A stretch of DNA of 64,000 nt from Rhynchopus sp. YZ270_cl-10 (taxonomy: Eukaryota; Euglenozoa; Diplonemea; Diplonemida; Diplonemidae), in assembly GCA_964035575.1 (NCBI GenBank), contig OZ037893.1:186001-250000 (forward strand), written 5' to 3'. Each line of letters starts with the position of its first letter. Position 1 is the stretch's first letter. The notes below the pieces were generated by a model. That model saw nothing but the letters and a program-made list of their open reading frames with translations, searched no databases and had not been told where the DNA came from. Positions 38,726 through 51,570 of the stretch are shown here, one piece after another. A program made the position numbers and the translations under genes.

Positions 38726-39175
38726 GAAAAAAAAAAAAAAAACAATGAATTGTCTCGTGCACACACAACTCAGAGCAAAGAAGTTACTTCGTGCATAACA
38801 CCCGGGTAACGTATAGTTGTGAGAAGAAAGAGAGACTGGGATGTGGGTATGGTTGTAGAGAAGTGGTGTGGGAGAAGTTGGGGTGAGCCTTTTTTTTAAT
38901 ATGAGATCTTATTGGCACAATAATAAATGCAGAAGAAAACACGAAAACCAGGCTGTCAGCTAATTCTGGAAAATTTCCGGAAAATTTCCGACATCCGGAA
39001 GCAATTTTTCCCCTCGAAATAAAATAAAAATCGAAAAAGCCGCAGGGAAAGGAAAGAGGTGTACGCTGCACAAATAATTTAACAAAAAAACAGGATTTTT
39101 AAAAAACATCTAACGTGCGAAGGAGGCATACAACTTTACCTCTTCACAAAAGCAACCCCCCCCCCCCCCCCCCCC

Positions 39176-40814
39176 TAGGGGGGTCCGTCCGGCCGTTTTT
39201 GCTGTCCCAAACCACTTTTTTTTGTAAAAACCTGCGAAAAACCCGAAAAAACACCCCAAAACACCCCCAAACCCCCAAAAAATCACCCAAAACCACGAAA
39301 AACACACTTTTGAGCACTATTTCGTACTTTTTTCTGATTTTTTGGTGTTTTTTTCCGCTTTTTCCGCCTTTTTTCATGTAATTATACCCCCTAATATGCC
39401 TATAGAATCCCTGTACTGCTCACTGAGACAGCATAGCGACCAGAGGCTCCTTATTCATCGTACCGGTGTCTTCATCGTCAAGGGGTGCACAATCTGCCGC
39501 AAATTCCTGCAACTCTGTCTTTGTGAAAAGATGAAGCACTTTAGTGTTGTACTTTTCAAGTTGCTACTTCTGGGTGCTTTGCATGGACCTGCCTTTGTGG
39601 TGCGCTTGGTGTATCCTGCGGCAAGTTCTTCCCTTGAGAAAGACGGAACCCAACCTAGACTGTAGAGGATGTCTAGGTTTCAGCGACAGTGAGTCGGTGT
39701 TGTCGGGGTGATGGCTCCTTCCGTGGTGGCTTGCAACTTGGTCAAGGACACCGACAACGGATTCGCAAGAATCATTGGTCATAGGAGGAGGCAAGGAAGG
39801 CTTTACTGCACTTAGGCACAGGGTACGTTGTCATTTTCAGGGACCAAAAAGCCCTAGCAAGTGTTGCAAGTACGATTTTCCACAGCTCGGGAGGTCTGTC
39901 AGGCAGTTGAGAGGGATTTGGACACTTCTGCGACTGCCTGAATACGCCTTTTAGGGTTTTTATTTTGGGTGCGAAATACGTCAAAAGGATGGGGGGAAAT
40001 ACCGTTATTTTAAGCGTTGCAGACACAAAAACGCTCTCAAAAACCCCCTAGGGACCCCAAAAAGCTGCAAAATCCACACATTTCCACCTCGGGACCTCAT
40101 TGGAGGTGGACCGAGGTGGTTTTTTGGTGTTTTGAATGAATTGGTATTATTTTTTTTTGGTAAATAAATGGTCTTCTGCTAGGCGTTGCATAGCCGTTGC
40201 TTAAGTGTTGCATAAGTGTTGCATGGCCTATAAAACCCTCCCAAGTGCCCAAAATGCTATTTTTCACCCTACATGAGGTCTGGGGGACATTTTCCTGGGT
40301 GTTTGGACACCATTCCGACTGCCTTAGCACTTTTTTGGGGGTTTTCAGGTACAAAAAAAGTCAAAAAAGTGACTATAAAAAGGGTACTTTTAAGCGTTTG
40401 GGGCACACACACCCACTGCAAAATGCATCTGGTACCCACACAGGACCCCTAAAAGCTGTAAAAACTATATATTTCCACCCTGGGACCCCACCGGATGTGG
40501 ACTGGGGTGTTTTTCGGGTGTTTAGAAGGATTTTTGTCAGATTGGAGAATTTTTTTGGTAAGTGTTGCATTTTGGCCCATGTTGATGACGATTTGATGAC
40601 GCTATTTTTGGAGATTTTTCACAAAAAACCGATTTTTTTTAACCAGGAAAGTCTCTGTAGAGGTTGTCAGGTGGTTTAATGGGATATTTGGGTGATCCCC
40701 AGGGCGATTTGCGGCCAGGTACGACCTTTTTAGTGGGTTTCTTCACCTAAATTTCAAAAAAATGGGTTTGGGACAGCAAATCCTTAAGGAATTCCTTCTA
40801 CGTGGACCCCCCTA
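39176..40814. mobile_element. TAGGGG-ended inverted-repeat element within a poly-C tract
   Basis: Ends TAGGGGGGTCC and GGACCCCCCTA, both abutting C runs (39156-39175 and after 40814). Subterminal sequences GCTGTCCCAAACCACTTTTT and its complement near 40760-40785 also match, so the inverted repeat extends about 60 bp with indels. The interior holds two diverged 350-bp halves (from about 39810 and 40195). The TAGGGG end is compatible with hAT, the target duplication being hidden in the C run. No transposase. Confidence 0.6.
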
Positions 40815-40856
40815 CCCCCCCCCCCCCCCCCTCCCATCTCCCATCCCCAACCCCAC

Positions 40857-41503
40857 TCAACACCCCAGGTAATTTGCTGTCAATACCAACTCCAAAGCCT
40901 GTGAAGATATGGGTGGAATTGTTGTTTGAAAAATTGTTGGAATAGTGTAGTTGTCCACCTATACAAATTCCACTTGTGGAAAAAAAAAGTTGACTTGAAA
41001 TACAAAGCCTTCTCGCTACAGTGTACCTTAGCTTACATAACCGGCTGTACCGTAGTCCTACAATCCATTTCGTGGTTTACATCTGAGAAAAAAAAATGGG
41101 CTCTCATTGCTTTAGTCACCTTTCTATCGCAATTATCACAGCTTTTTCGGCACTGAAAATAAAAAGAACAAAACAAGACAAGACATACAATTGCAGTATC
41201 CTCTTCGCTGTGGGGGTCTAAAGAGTTGAGTTGCGGGAACTCACACATGGACGCGCCCTTTTTATGTCTTTCTGCAAGGTATTGGCACAGAAGGTCCATC
41301 ACTGGCGCCGAAATGTCGTCAAAAGGGAATCGTCGGAGCGTGCGCCCAATGGTCTCGCTCCCTGCCATCATCGCACGCAGGGTGTTCGACGTCATCGCCG
41401 CCCCCTTCTCGAGCACAAACTCATATCCCTCAGCACTCACAAGCGTCACGTACTCTCTCCCAGAAGCAATCGGTGGGGGTGCGGCAGTGTTATCTCCGGA
41501 CAT
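40857..41503 (-). CDS. ELOC: Elongin C (Skp1-family adaptor), two exons
   Basis: Exon 1 is 41503-41189 (105 codons) and exon 2 is 40898-40857 (13 codons plus TGA), 118 residues in all. The sequence REYVTLVSAEGYEFVLEKGA, ALTS-like AMTSNTLRAMMAG, APVMDLLCQYLAERH and MCEFPQL follows elongin C throughout. The spliced junction DTAI|ALELVLTANYLGC recreates the canonical IALELLMAANFLDC terminus, which confirms the gene and the intron. Elongin C links substrate receptors (BC-box proteins) to Cul2/Cul5 ubiquitin ligases and, with elongins A and B, can promote transcription elongation. The start MSGDNTAAPP is chosen over an upstream in-frame ATG because the AG immediately before it can act as acceptor. 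Confidence 0.95.
40899..41188 (-). other. Elongin C intron built from modules A and B
   Basis: 290 nt, donor GTATGT (41188-41183), acceptor ATATCTTCACAG. Module A fills about 40995-41086 and a module B variant 40926-40979. Confidence 0.88.
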
Positions 41504-41601
41504 CTTTTTGTTTCTATTTTTTTGTGTCCGTCTGAGGGATGCCAATTCTGGAGGGTGTGTGTATCGTGCGGTTCTGAATACAACAGAAACCTGAAAGCTG
41601 T

Positions 41602-41668
41602 TTCATACTATTTATTCTACTGAATAGAAGGTATAATAGGGTACACTAAATGCACCCAAACTTTTACA
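41602..41668 (+). repeat. Module I copy
   Basis: TATTCTACTGAATAGAAGGT, TATAATAGGGTACACTAAAT, then CACCCAAACTTTT. A near-identical copy is at 47872-47940. The core TATTCTACTGAATA is a small palindrome. Confidence 0.75.
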
Positions 41669-44548
41669 ACAGAAACCTAAAAAAAGGTGACACTCTTTCA
41701 AAGTTTCGTGTTGCATTGAAGCATCCACACACAGAAAAAAGAAAGGTTGATATTGAAATACAAATCCATCTTGTGGCAATGTACCCAAGTTGAAAGTGCA
41801 AACGGAATGCAAATGCAAATACCAGCCCCTTTTTTGTTTCCTGCACATTTTTTTTTTCTTCATTTTGTTGGGCGTTTTTTTTTGTAGGTGCGAGGACTGG
41901 GGAATGTTGGTGGTGCTATGAGGGGAGAAAGAGAGAGGGAGAGAAGTGGTGGGTGACAAAAAGACAGAAGGCAAAAAAAAAAAAAAATCCCCTCTTTTTT
42001 TTGTCGTCATTTTTTTGTATAAAAATAAGAAAAAATCGAAGCTGGAAGCGCAAAAATAAAAAAAAATAAAAAAGATGAAAAAAAAAAACGTCGCTGTGGA
42101 CGTGAAAAGCACTCAGGGCTATCCACTATTTTTTTTGTTTTTTTTTTTTGGGGGGGGGGTTATCAAACCCTCGGAGGCACGCACGACTTCGTACAAATGG
42201 GGAATGGTTAATCGGTAGTGTAGGTGGTCACAGCACACAACAATGAAGTACAATGACTTGACTTGTGGTTTTTCACCGTTGTAAGGCAACGGTGAAAAAC
42301 ACCACAAAGTGAAAAAATATAATAAATCACAAAATATACTTCACCGTCATGCACAGCTTTGCCCTCCCCCCTTTCAACCTTTCATTCGCTTTCCTCCTCC
42401 TGCCGACCACCGGGGGTTTGGTGTGCACAATGTGCAATTGGAAAGACTTTCGACGGCGGGGTGGGGGGTGGAAAGGGGAAAGGAAAGGGGGGGGAGATTT
42501 TTATTGGCTTAATGAATAATATTATGTATGAGGGTGGAGGGGGGAGGTGGACGAGAGTGGATAGGGAGGTGGAGGGGTAAAGGGCAGCGTGAAGGGGGGA
42601 TGGGGGGTTGTTTCATGTAATACCCCACCGTATTTTTTGCTTGAAATGTGATGGTTTTGGTATTTTAAATACTAACCCAAACTCCACCAAATTTCAGGCA
42701 AAATCAGATGGAATATATGGCATTTTTGCTTTTTTGCCGATTTTTTTTTCCTCAAAAGTTGCAATGTATTTTCTCCTCCTCGCCACTTTTTGTTATGTGT
42801 CGTGGAAATAAGGGAGGAAGAGAGGGAGAAAAAGAGAGAGAGAATGAGAACGGAAAACAATGTGTGAAAAAAAAAGAAGGTAAAATGGGGAATGTCGCAA
42901 GGTTTGCTGCTTACCTGTGTGGTAAGCTTTCTTCACTTTCTCCCTTCCCCCCAAAAAAAACCCGCCTTTTTTTTGTTTTTGAAACAAACTTTTGGGTTAT
43001 ACTTTATCACACAATGAAATCGCGGTCTGCAAACAAAAAAATAATAATAATAAAATGGGGATTTGTTTTGTTTTTTCTCCCCCTGAGCGGGTAGCTGCGG
43101 TACAAAAAAAAACATACAGTAGGGACAGTGCCCTTTCTTTTTGTTTTCCTCTTCTCCTGGCTTCCCTTTGGGTTTAGTGGAACTATAAATGGGTGTGTAG
43201 GGTGGGTGCTGGACAGACATTACCGGGTATTTTTGTCAAATTTTCTTCGGGAAACTTGAACCGGAAAATATTTTTTTGTATAATTTTTTGTGGTTTTTAT
43301 ATCTCCATCTTCTGGTAAGAGAGTGGGGAAAAGGGGGTTTTATGACGGATGAAGCAAAACGACACATCTGGTAACGGGAGTGTGGAGGTTTGCAACAACA
43401 ACAAAAAAACAACAACAACAAAAACATGAAACTTGAAAAATGGAAGAAAAAAAAAATGTAACAGAAGAACCAAAAAGAGGTGAGAACAAAACAAATTTTT
43501 GACTTGAAATACAAAGCCCTCTCGAGACAGTGTACTTACTGTGAACAAACAAACAAAAAAGGGCTGTATTTTTAAAATATGAAAACTAAAAAAAAATAAA
43601 ACTATTGTCGTAAGTAGCGTGGGCACCAAAGAACAGAGACGCTTCTTCACACTATAATATCATAACCCTTTGTTGTTTTTTTTTTTGGATAAATTGTTTG
43701 GAGTAGTGTAGTTGCCTCGGGTTGTGTTGCCACAGTTGGTGCAAATCTCCACTTTCCTTTTTTTATCGTCAGCACTGTCTGTTCTACTGAGAACGACAAC
43801 AACTCGTAAAATAATCTTTTTTGATATCTTTCAGATATTCTGTTTGGTGTATTTGCAGTCGTTATAAAACAGTCTACTGTGATTTTAAAGTTATGAACAA
43901 AAAAACATGGGGGAAATAAATGGGACCACTAAAACAATGTGAGAAAAAATACAATAATGATTAGAACAGGAATGGTACAAAAAATGTCTCCGTGACGGCT
44001 ATAGGGGACACATAACATTTTATAATAAAAAAACAACAGTAACAAAAAGAACGGGGGGGGGGGGGGGGGTTTTTTTTTTTTGGGAAATTGCTCAAAGATG
44101 GGACCTTTTTATTTTCTTCATCATCAGAGATGATTAAATGAAGATACGTCTTTACCTTTGATCTAAATCATGCTGTTACAGCAAGGAATGAAAAGGTTTT
44201 GTCCCAATCTCTCACTTCCACAACTTCGGCCTGCTTGCTGACCCCCTTTTTTGTGTCTGTTTTTTTTTTTTGGGGGATAAAATAAAAAATAAAGCAAAGA
44301 GTGGGGAATGGTTGTAAATTGTGCTAAAATGACTCTCACAACCCCAGCAATCCTCGAGAGGAGAAAGGGAGGGTGATCGTGACATAAAAATGGAGGGGGG
44401 GGAAAAAAAATGTTTGAAACGGATATTGATGGGCATCATCTCGTTGTTGCACATCTGTAAGTATTCCAACGAATAAAAAGCAAACTTGAAAGAGTGAACC
44501 TGCCTCTCGTGCACACACGTTTCAAAAAAAAAAAAAAAAAATATTAGT

Positions 44549-44591
44549 GGAGCACACTCTAGGGTGGCTACACTAATACAACCAAGTTTTC

Positions 44592-44597
<6 letters not shown>
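44549..44597 (-). repeat. Module K copy (reverse orientation)
   Basis: Reverse complement reads GAAAACTTGGTTGTATTAGT, GTAGCCACC, then CTCCAC. The plus-oriented copies are at 50627-50682 and 50062-50098. It shares the GTAG...CTCCACT half with module B. This is the clearest copy in the opposite orientation. Confidence 0.65.
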
Positions 44598-44622
<25 letters not shown>

Positions 44623-45341
44623 AAAGGAAAGGGTGTTGGGGGAGACATGGTAAAAAAAGACGAATATAAGTCCTCTCCGCGCTTATCCATTCGTAAAGGG
44701 AAGCGGGTGTGTGTTGCGTGGATGGGGGGGGAAGTGAGGGAGGAGATGGGGGGAGGGAGGGATGGGAGAGTGGGGGGGGGCGTTTGCTGCTGTTTTTAGG
44801 TGAAGAAAGTGCTTCCTGAGTGGGTAAATTTCTGTTTTTCAAGGGATTATGGGAGACAAGATAAAGAGGGAAAAGGGGGAAGTGTTTTTTTCCTCCTCAA
44901 AATAAAAAAAACACTTTCAAAAATTGAATTTTCTAATGGAAACTAACTGAAGTGACAATCATCTCAACACCAACCTTAGGGCATCCAAGAATCCTGTCAA
45001 TCAATGTTTTTGGCCGAAGCCAGGATATAAATTTTTTCTTGCATCTGTTTATTTTATCATCAACCCGTTTTTAAAAAAGGAGAAGAAAAAAATGAGGTGA
45101 AAAATAAGCTTCGCAGTGCTTAGTCGACCTTGAAGGCGGGGTGGAGTGGGGAAGTAGAAGGTGGAAGGAGGAGAAGATACTTTAAAAAATTCTGGTCAAA
45201 AATAGATTTATAGCCAACATAATAATTTGGTTTACCGTATTATTACTCAGAGTTGATGGATGGTGATTTTTACTTTGTCTTCATTTTCATCATCCTCATG
45301 ATACAAAGTCTGGCACATCCGAGTGAAAGGGAAGCGCGAGT

Positions 45342-45374
<33 letters not shown>

Positions 45375-47292
45375 CTTCTTTTTTTTTGAATTTTTCTATC
45401 AACCAAACAAGTTCGCATTCGTACTTTACCAGTTTTCTCTTCACACTGTATAGGGGGTCGTTCATTTCTAGAAAAGAAATTTTATTTTGGAAATATGAAT
45501 TTGTCTGGAAATTATACAAAAAAAAATGGCCAAAAACATAAGATTAAGGAGAGGTGAACCTCAGCGAAGTGCTTTGGTCACGTTGACATTTAAAAAAATG
45601 TTTAAAAAAAAAAAAGTCTTGAAGACGAAAGGGTTGCTATGTTTGCCCACACATCTAAGAAGGAGAATATAAACGCTGAGCCAAGCCTTGGGGGAGGACA
45701 TAAATTCCGAGGTTCTTTTAAGAAGTTTCCTTCTAATTGAACCACAGCGAACTAATGAATAACAGTATTTCGCATTTTTAACAAACAAAACAAACAAAAA
45801 AATCAAAATGGGGTGATTGACTCCAACTCAGCAAATATTTTTTTTTAAAAAAAAATCTACTTTTATTTATAACAACACTCGCGTTTTACACTCCAGTAAA
45901 CATCTCTGTGCTCTCTTTGCTGCATCTATCTGATTTTTAGTGTAGCTATCACACAAAAAAAACAATATTTTTTTTGACCAAATTCATAAATCCAAAAATT
46001 ATTATAGGGGGAGTCGGGTAGGATGATTGTTTTTGTTTTGTTTTTTTTTAAAATTTTTCGCTTGAATCCGAAACAAAATGAAAGGAATAAAGAAAATGCG
46101 GGCAATATGATGGCTGCTGACTGATGCAGTATAATAACGATTCTCTAGAAAAAGACAGTTGATTCCGTGCAATTGAGGGGAGTTTTTTTTGTGAGGGAAG
46201 GGAAGGGGAATACATAAATAAAAAAAATAAAAATAAAGGTTGTAAGACGAACTATAAGCCTTTGTGTTGCTTAGTCACCTAAAAGAGAAATAGTTTGATG
46301 AAATGAAAACAGCCCTCTCATGCTGGTCCATACATCTTCAAAAAAAATTGTAAAATGAATGTGCTCTCTTGCACACACAGCTTCAAAAAAAGGCAGGCAT
46401 CACTGTGTATGACGAAGTGAATGTAACACAGATACACCTACCTGGAAATCGTAATGCCAAGAAGAAAAAACGAATACCGGCAAAAAAAAAAGGGGGGGTT
46501 TCTCGCTTGATAAGTTACCCCCTTTCTTTTTGATACTCATTTTTTTTCTTTTTTCCCTTCCCCAATTGGGGTCGGGTGAGGCGAACCCTCTCTTTGTTTT
46601 TTTCCTCTAATAAAAGTCGGGAGAATGAATTTGAAAACGACATGTGTTTACCACAAATTAAAAAGGACACTAAAAAGGCGTTCATTACTCCGGTGGAGAG
46701 AGAGAAAATAGAGAGGGTAATGGGGGGTGGGATGTTTTTTTTTTTTTTTTTTTTGGAAAGAAAAAGTTTTGGGGAAATATTACTTCATCTGGAGGTCAAA
46801 GTTGTTTGGGTTTTTTGTTGTTTTTTTTTGTTGAAATTTTGCTGTTTTTTCCCCCCTCGATCGCAAATATCGGGTCTTTTTTTTTGTATCGACACAAATC
46901 ACTTTACACCTACCGGTATAAAGATCTGTTCTCAATGTCGGCCGAGGCCTTATTTTATTTTACAAAATTTCAATCAAAAGGCGATGCAGGAACTCTCAAT
47001 GAAGTAAAAGGGGGGGTGACGTTGTCACAGAAGGGCATTTCGGTGGACGCAAGGTTGTCGTCCATCGAGGATGAACTCTATGGGGAAAAAAAAAATGGGG
47101 AATTTTTTTTTTTTGAAAAAAAATATAAAAAAAAGTCATCACTTCAATCAAAGGCGGCGCACCTACGACAGGGAGGGTGCACCAAAACGTTGAAATCTGC
47201 GCAAACAGCGGACAGCAGATTCATCGTGCATATTGAGTTGGAAGACCAACCTACGCCTATTACCTTATAGAAATACCGACACATGACCACAG

Positions 47293-47413
47293 TGGTGTAT
47301 TCCGGGGGTATCTGAGGAACACAAAACTTTTTCATTTCAATTCACAACTCTTCACAATACGGCTTAAACTGTGTTGTGAAGAGTTGTGAACGTCCGATAC
47401 CCCCGAATACACC
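47293..47413. mobile_element. Small inverted-repeat element
   Basis: Ends TGGTGTATTCCGGGGGTATC / GATACCCCCGAATACACCA, with an inner inverted pair around CACAACTCTTCACAA and TTGTGAAGAGTTGTG. The whole can fold as a two-stem hairpin. No target duplication found. Confidence 0.6.
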
Positions 47414-48479
47414 ACACATTTTTTTTTTTCCAAAAAAAAAAGGGGGAAAATAAGAATGGTGCTTTGTCAGGCTAAGAAAGAAAAATGGGATCCACGATTC
47501 AAACTCTGCCTCTAACAAAGAGAAGAAGAAAAAGAAGAAGTTTTTTAAAAGATGAAACTAAGCCCTGCCTAGCCATCCTTTAAAAAAGATATAAACACAA
47601 CAATAAAAAAAACTTCGCAATTAGTTCCAAATAAAAATAAGAAAAAAAATCCAAAAAGAATGCCTGTCAAAACACATTTGCTTGTGTTTTTTTTTCCTTC
47701 TTTTTTTGTTCTTTTTTTTGTGCTGTTGCCGACGCATCACCCCCAGATAGCTTCCTTTTCAACTAAAATGTTTGCCCGAAAGGCGTTTTTTCTTGCAGAT
47801 TATTATGGTTTTACTTGAGTCTCTAACGGGAACAACCTATCTATGTATTTTTTTTTTATGGAAAAGAATTGTTTCATATACTATCTATTCTACTGAATAG
47901 AAGGTATAATAGGGTGCACTAAATGTACCCCAAACTTTTGGAAAAGAAAAAAACATGCAATCTACACCTTAAGTCAATGAAGTGCGTTATTTGGAAGTCC
48001 GAAAGAATCTGAACTGGGTAGTGCTAAAGGTGGCGCTCCTTACGGGGGGGGTGGGGGCATCGACAAAAAAATCACCAACAAAAAAAATTTTTTTTAAAAC
48101 GAGAATTTGATAGTGCAAACACCTCTAGGACGCAAGGCGCTGGCGTGAGTCAGCAAAACTCACAGGAGAGAGAAAATAAAAAAAAAGAGAAAAAATGCTT
48201 TGTAAGATGAATAAACCTCTGCAATGTGTATCGTCTGCAAAAAAAAAAAAAAAAAAATACACACACAAGTAGTGCAGCTGCCATGCAGACAGGCGTCACA
48301 TTTTTTTTTTTTTTTTCTTCTTTTTGCCACATCAACACTCAGAGACAGGTTCTGTACCAAAGCACCCAAATGGGGTGCAAGGAACTAGTTGTTTTTTTTT
48401 TTTTTGCCATCTTATATGTACACTGCAGTTGCCACCTGAGGAAAACTTCACTTTTCCCGTTTTTTTTTTTTTTTTTTTT

Positions 48480-48545
48480 GATAAATTGTTGGAGTAGTGT
48501 AGTTGCCTCGGTTGTGTTGCCACAGTTGTGCAATCTCCACTGTCC
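48480..48545 (+). repeat. Module B copy with long T run
   Basis: Preceded by about 22 T on the plus strand, i.e. a 3' A tail in gene-sense orientation. A second partial B (GCAGTTGCCACCTGAGG) lies immediately before it at 48423-48454. Confidence 0.8.
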
Positions 48546-49029
48546 AAAAAATTTGTTGTTGTGCCTTTTGTTGTGCTTTTCAAAGGCCTCGGGCTGCAAA
48601 TATGTGCAGAACGGCAATAAAATCTGATAGGCTGGGTTAATATTTTTAGCATTCGGTCTTTCCTTTTGTACTCATCGTTTGTTGTTATGACACCCAGAGA
48701 GGAAAGAGAAAAACCCACCTTTCTGGTGCTGACAATCTTCGAGGCATGCACTCAACATTGATCAAATTCGGTTTCTATTTTCTTTGTTGATAATCTGGTG
48801 TTAGTGTAGCTGCCATCCAGACAGTTTTATCACTTTTTATTGTTGCAACAATTTTGTTTGATTTTTTTTTTTTTTACTATCAGGATAGCCAATTTATCTT
48901 CACAGGATAAAAAGAGAGCTTCTTTGTTGCAAAAGAAAAAGGGAAACTCTTTTTTCGCAACACAAACACCTCATTGAAATATTCTCCCAACAAGGTGAGA
49001 CAAAAGGACACTACACGCGTTCAGGGCGA

Positions 49030-49386
49030 ATATGGGGGATATAGGTACCATCTGGCCACAAATTCTGTCACAAAACCACATTTTTGAAAAGGGTGAAAAA
49101 TATTAATCACCCTGGGAACTCATTACTCACCATCCTTTCATGACTTTGTTCGCGTTTTGTTGTAAACTTTGTCATATGCCCGCCCCATTTTCCCGTTCTT
49201 CTTAGGTTCGTGTGGCAACAAAAGACTCTGTTATGGTTATGGTCGTCTGTGGTTTTCATGAGATATTTTGTGATCAGGAAGCGATTTTGAGGCCAAAATA
49301 CGACTATTTTAGTGGGTTTCTTGACCTGAATTTCAAAAAAATGGTTTTGAGACAGCAATTTCTACACGGATGGTACCCCCCTAAGG
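49030..49386. mobile_element. Inverted-repeat element related to that at 39176-40814
   Basis: The right end (CAAAAAAATGGTTTTGAGAC, AGCAATTTCTACACGG, GGTACCCCCCTA) matches the right end of the larger element, and the left end (TAGGTACCATCTGG...CACAAAACCACATTTTTG) is its degenerate inverted copy. Confidence 0.5.
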
Positions 49387-51425
49387 GAAATCCTTGGGTG
49401 TGCACGACGGCGAAGTAAAATGACATGAGTTGTGGATTTTACTTATGATTGCACCGTTGACTTACAACGGTAACACCACATGTAAAACCACGCCATTTAG
49501 TTCAGTCGTATCGAAATGGAAAGGGGGATGTGTGGGGCGTTACCCACTGGTACATCAGAGAACCATCAGATGGCGTCTGAGCTTGCCTCAAAGCCCCCTC
49601 GATAAACAACTATTTTCTAAATAAAAAAAAAAACTGTTTTACGAGAGAAGAAGAGGGGGGAAAACGGAATAGTTCAAGCGCAAAGAAAAAAAGTGGGGGA
49701 GGCGCAAAAAATATTGAAGGAGTAGTGAAAAAAAAAAAAACACGCAAAGATGGGGGAAAAAAAAAAATCGGAAGACGAACATGCCTGGCTGTGCACATAC
49801 ATCGAAAATAAAAAGGGGAAAAAAAAACACGCAAAACGAAGCTTTTTTAGGGGGGGGCTTTTTGTTGGGGTATTTTCTTTTTTACGGGGGGGGGTTTTTT
49901 TTTTTATTATGGGTGTTGTTGTTGGGCTGTGTTATTGTATGTCCTTTTGTGGTTGTGCGACTTCCAGGGGGGTGTTTTTTTTTGTTGCTTTTTGTAGTTT
50001 CGGCAATCACCTCTCCGAGGACGGGTTCTGTACAACAAGGTTTTTTTTTTTTTTTTTTTTTTTGAAAACTTGGTTTTGTATTAGTACAGACAGAGACTCC
50101 ACAGTACGAATTATTTTTTTTTTTGCTAAATTGTTGGAGTAGTGTAGTTGCCTCGGGTTGTGTTGCCACAGTTGGTGCAATACCCACTGTCAAGTCTTTT
50201 TTTTTTTTTCTCTTGTCCCCCCTTTTGGCTGTGATACGCCCTGGTCTTCGTCACGTCCTTTTGGACAATGCTCTTTGAATCCGAGGAGGGAAAAAAAAAA
50301 GGCAGGGAAACGAGACTCACACACATTCTCAGAGCCTTTCCCCGGGTAAGTAGAGCTACCAATATAGGAACCCTTATATGTTTAAAGGGACATAGAAGCG
50401 ATGGACATTTTTTTAATATTCCTCTTGATACCACAGCGAAAGAGAAAAATCGAATGGAATAGGGAGCAGGCCCCACAAAAATTGAACAGCCAAAACAAAA
50501 AAAAAAACAGGACCCAACAAAACGACGTTTGGTTTAATTTTGGGTTAAAAAATTCGCATTGAATTATTGAAACTGAACGTTTTATTCTTATTCTTATTTA
50601 ACAGTTGTTTTGTTTTTGTTTTTTTTTGAAAACTTGGTTGTATTAGTGTAGACACCCCAAGGATGAACTCCACTCTCTAACTAAGTTTTTTTTTTTTTGT
50701 TTTTTTTTTTTTTAAATCGTTGGTGTGCAGAACAGTACATCTTTTTGACACCATCTTTTCTTGTACCACTTACCTTTTACCTTTTTTTTTTGTTTTTGGT
50801 AAAAGCCAGGACGGGTTTTGCACTATTCGTCGTCGTGCGGGAAACACGCGGTGTTTGAAATTTGGTTTTGCCTCTTCAGTCGTAGAGAACACTATACGTG
50901 TTCTGGAAGAAACAAAGAAAACAAAAGTTTTTTTTGAATGTGCAGTGAATCATTACGGCACACCACATCATTTTCTTTACTTAAAATCTCGTGAATTAGT
51001 AGAAAGTGTGCACAAAAAAAAGGGGGTGTGCAAAAGAATGGACTGTTCCACAAAAAAAAAAAGGGGGTAAAAGATGAACCTAAGCCTCTCGTGCTTAGTC
51101 ACCTTTTAAAAGAAAAAAGAATCCACCAAAAATGAGGGACATAAAGGAAACACGGCAGTGAGCTGCATTCCTCTGATCTAGAGTAGTTTTTTTTGTTTGG
51201 TTTCGTAAAAGGAAAGAAAAACATATTGGATAAACTGAGAATCGTGCGATGTGCGAACACAAGAGACAATACCAGAACTCCAATATTTTTTTTTTGATAA
51301 ATGCGCCTTTTTGTGCACAGTCATCAAGAAAAAAATGGGTGTGGGAATTCAAAGGGAAAGGAGTGGAAAGATCGAGGGAAAAAAGAAGGTAATAACATAA
51401 ACGTTGGAGGAAAAGCTTTTTTTTT

Positions 51426-51491
51426 GATAAATTGTTGGAGTAGTGTAGTTGCCTCGGTTGTGTTGCCACAGTTGTGCAATCTCCACTGTCC
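51426..51491 (+). repeat. Module B copy
   Basis: Near-identical to 48480-48545 over its whole length (TTGCCTCGGTTGTGTTGCCA in both) and followed at once by module F at 51507. Confidence 0.8.
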
Positions 51492-51506
51492 AATTTTTTT
51501 TTTTTT

Positions 51507-51570
51507 GTAGTATCGACAATCACCTGCAGTACAGGATCTGTACTCAATGTCGCCCGAAGGCTATTGTACT
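51507..51570 (+). repeat. Module F copy
   Basis: TATCGACAATCACCTGCAGT, CTGTACTCAATGTCGCCCG, then AGGCTATTGTA. Others are at 51672-51746, 49994-50040 (partial), 46878-46960 (diverged) and 10135-10203 (intronic). A T run precedes most copies. Confidence 0.75.

Larger units (their letters stand above)
37430..40856. other. Transposon-rich gap between PPR and elongin C genes
   Basis: Contains a GA/GT dinucleotide run (37441-37475), a hAT-like element (37535-38332), a TGGGGTG element (38399-38616), module A (38629-38725) and a larger inverted-repeat element (39176-40814). No host gene seen. Confidence 0.7.

Noticed and set aside
43030-43220. Possible tiny two-exon gene (MSVQHPPYTPIYSSTK... joined to YRDFIV)
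   Set aside because: Donor and acceptor exist and keep frame, but the product is about 40 residues, there is no upstream acceptor tract and no recognisable homology.
44580-44622. Very long homopolymers (A runs here, C at 39156-39175, G at 60252-60280)
   Set aside because: Noted as composition and possible assembly weak points; by themselves they do not support a functional call.
48332-48751. Minus-strand frames containing HNCGNTTEATTLLQQF-like peptide
   Set aside because: The same peptide appears wherever module B is translated (also at 36.9, 50.1 and 51.4 kb); it is repeat sequence, intronic where testable.
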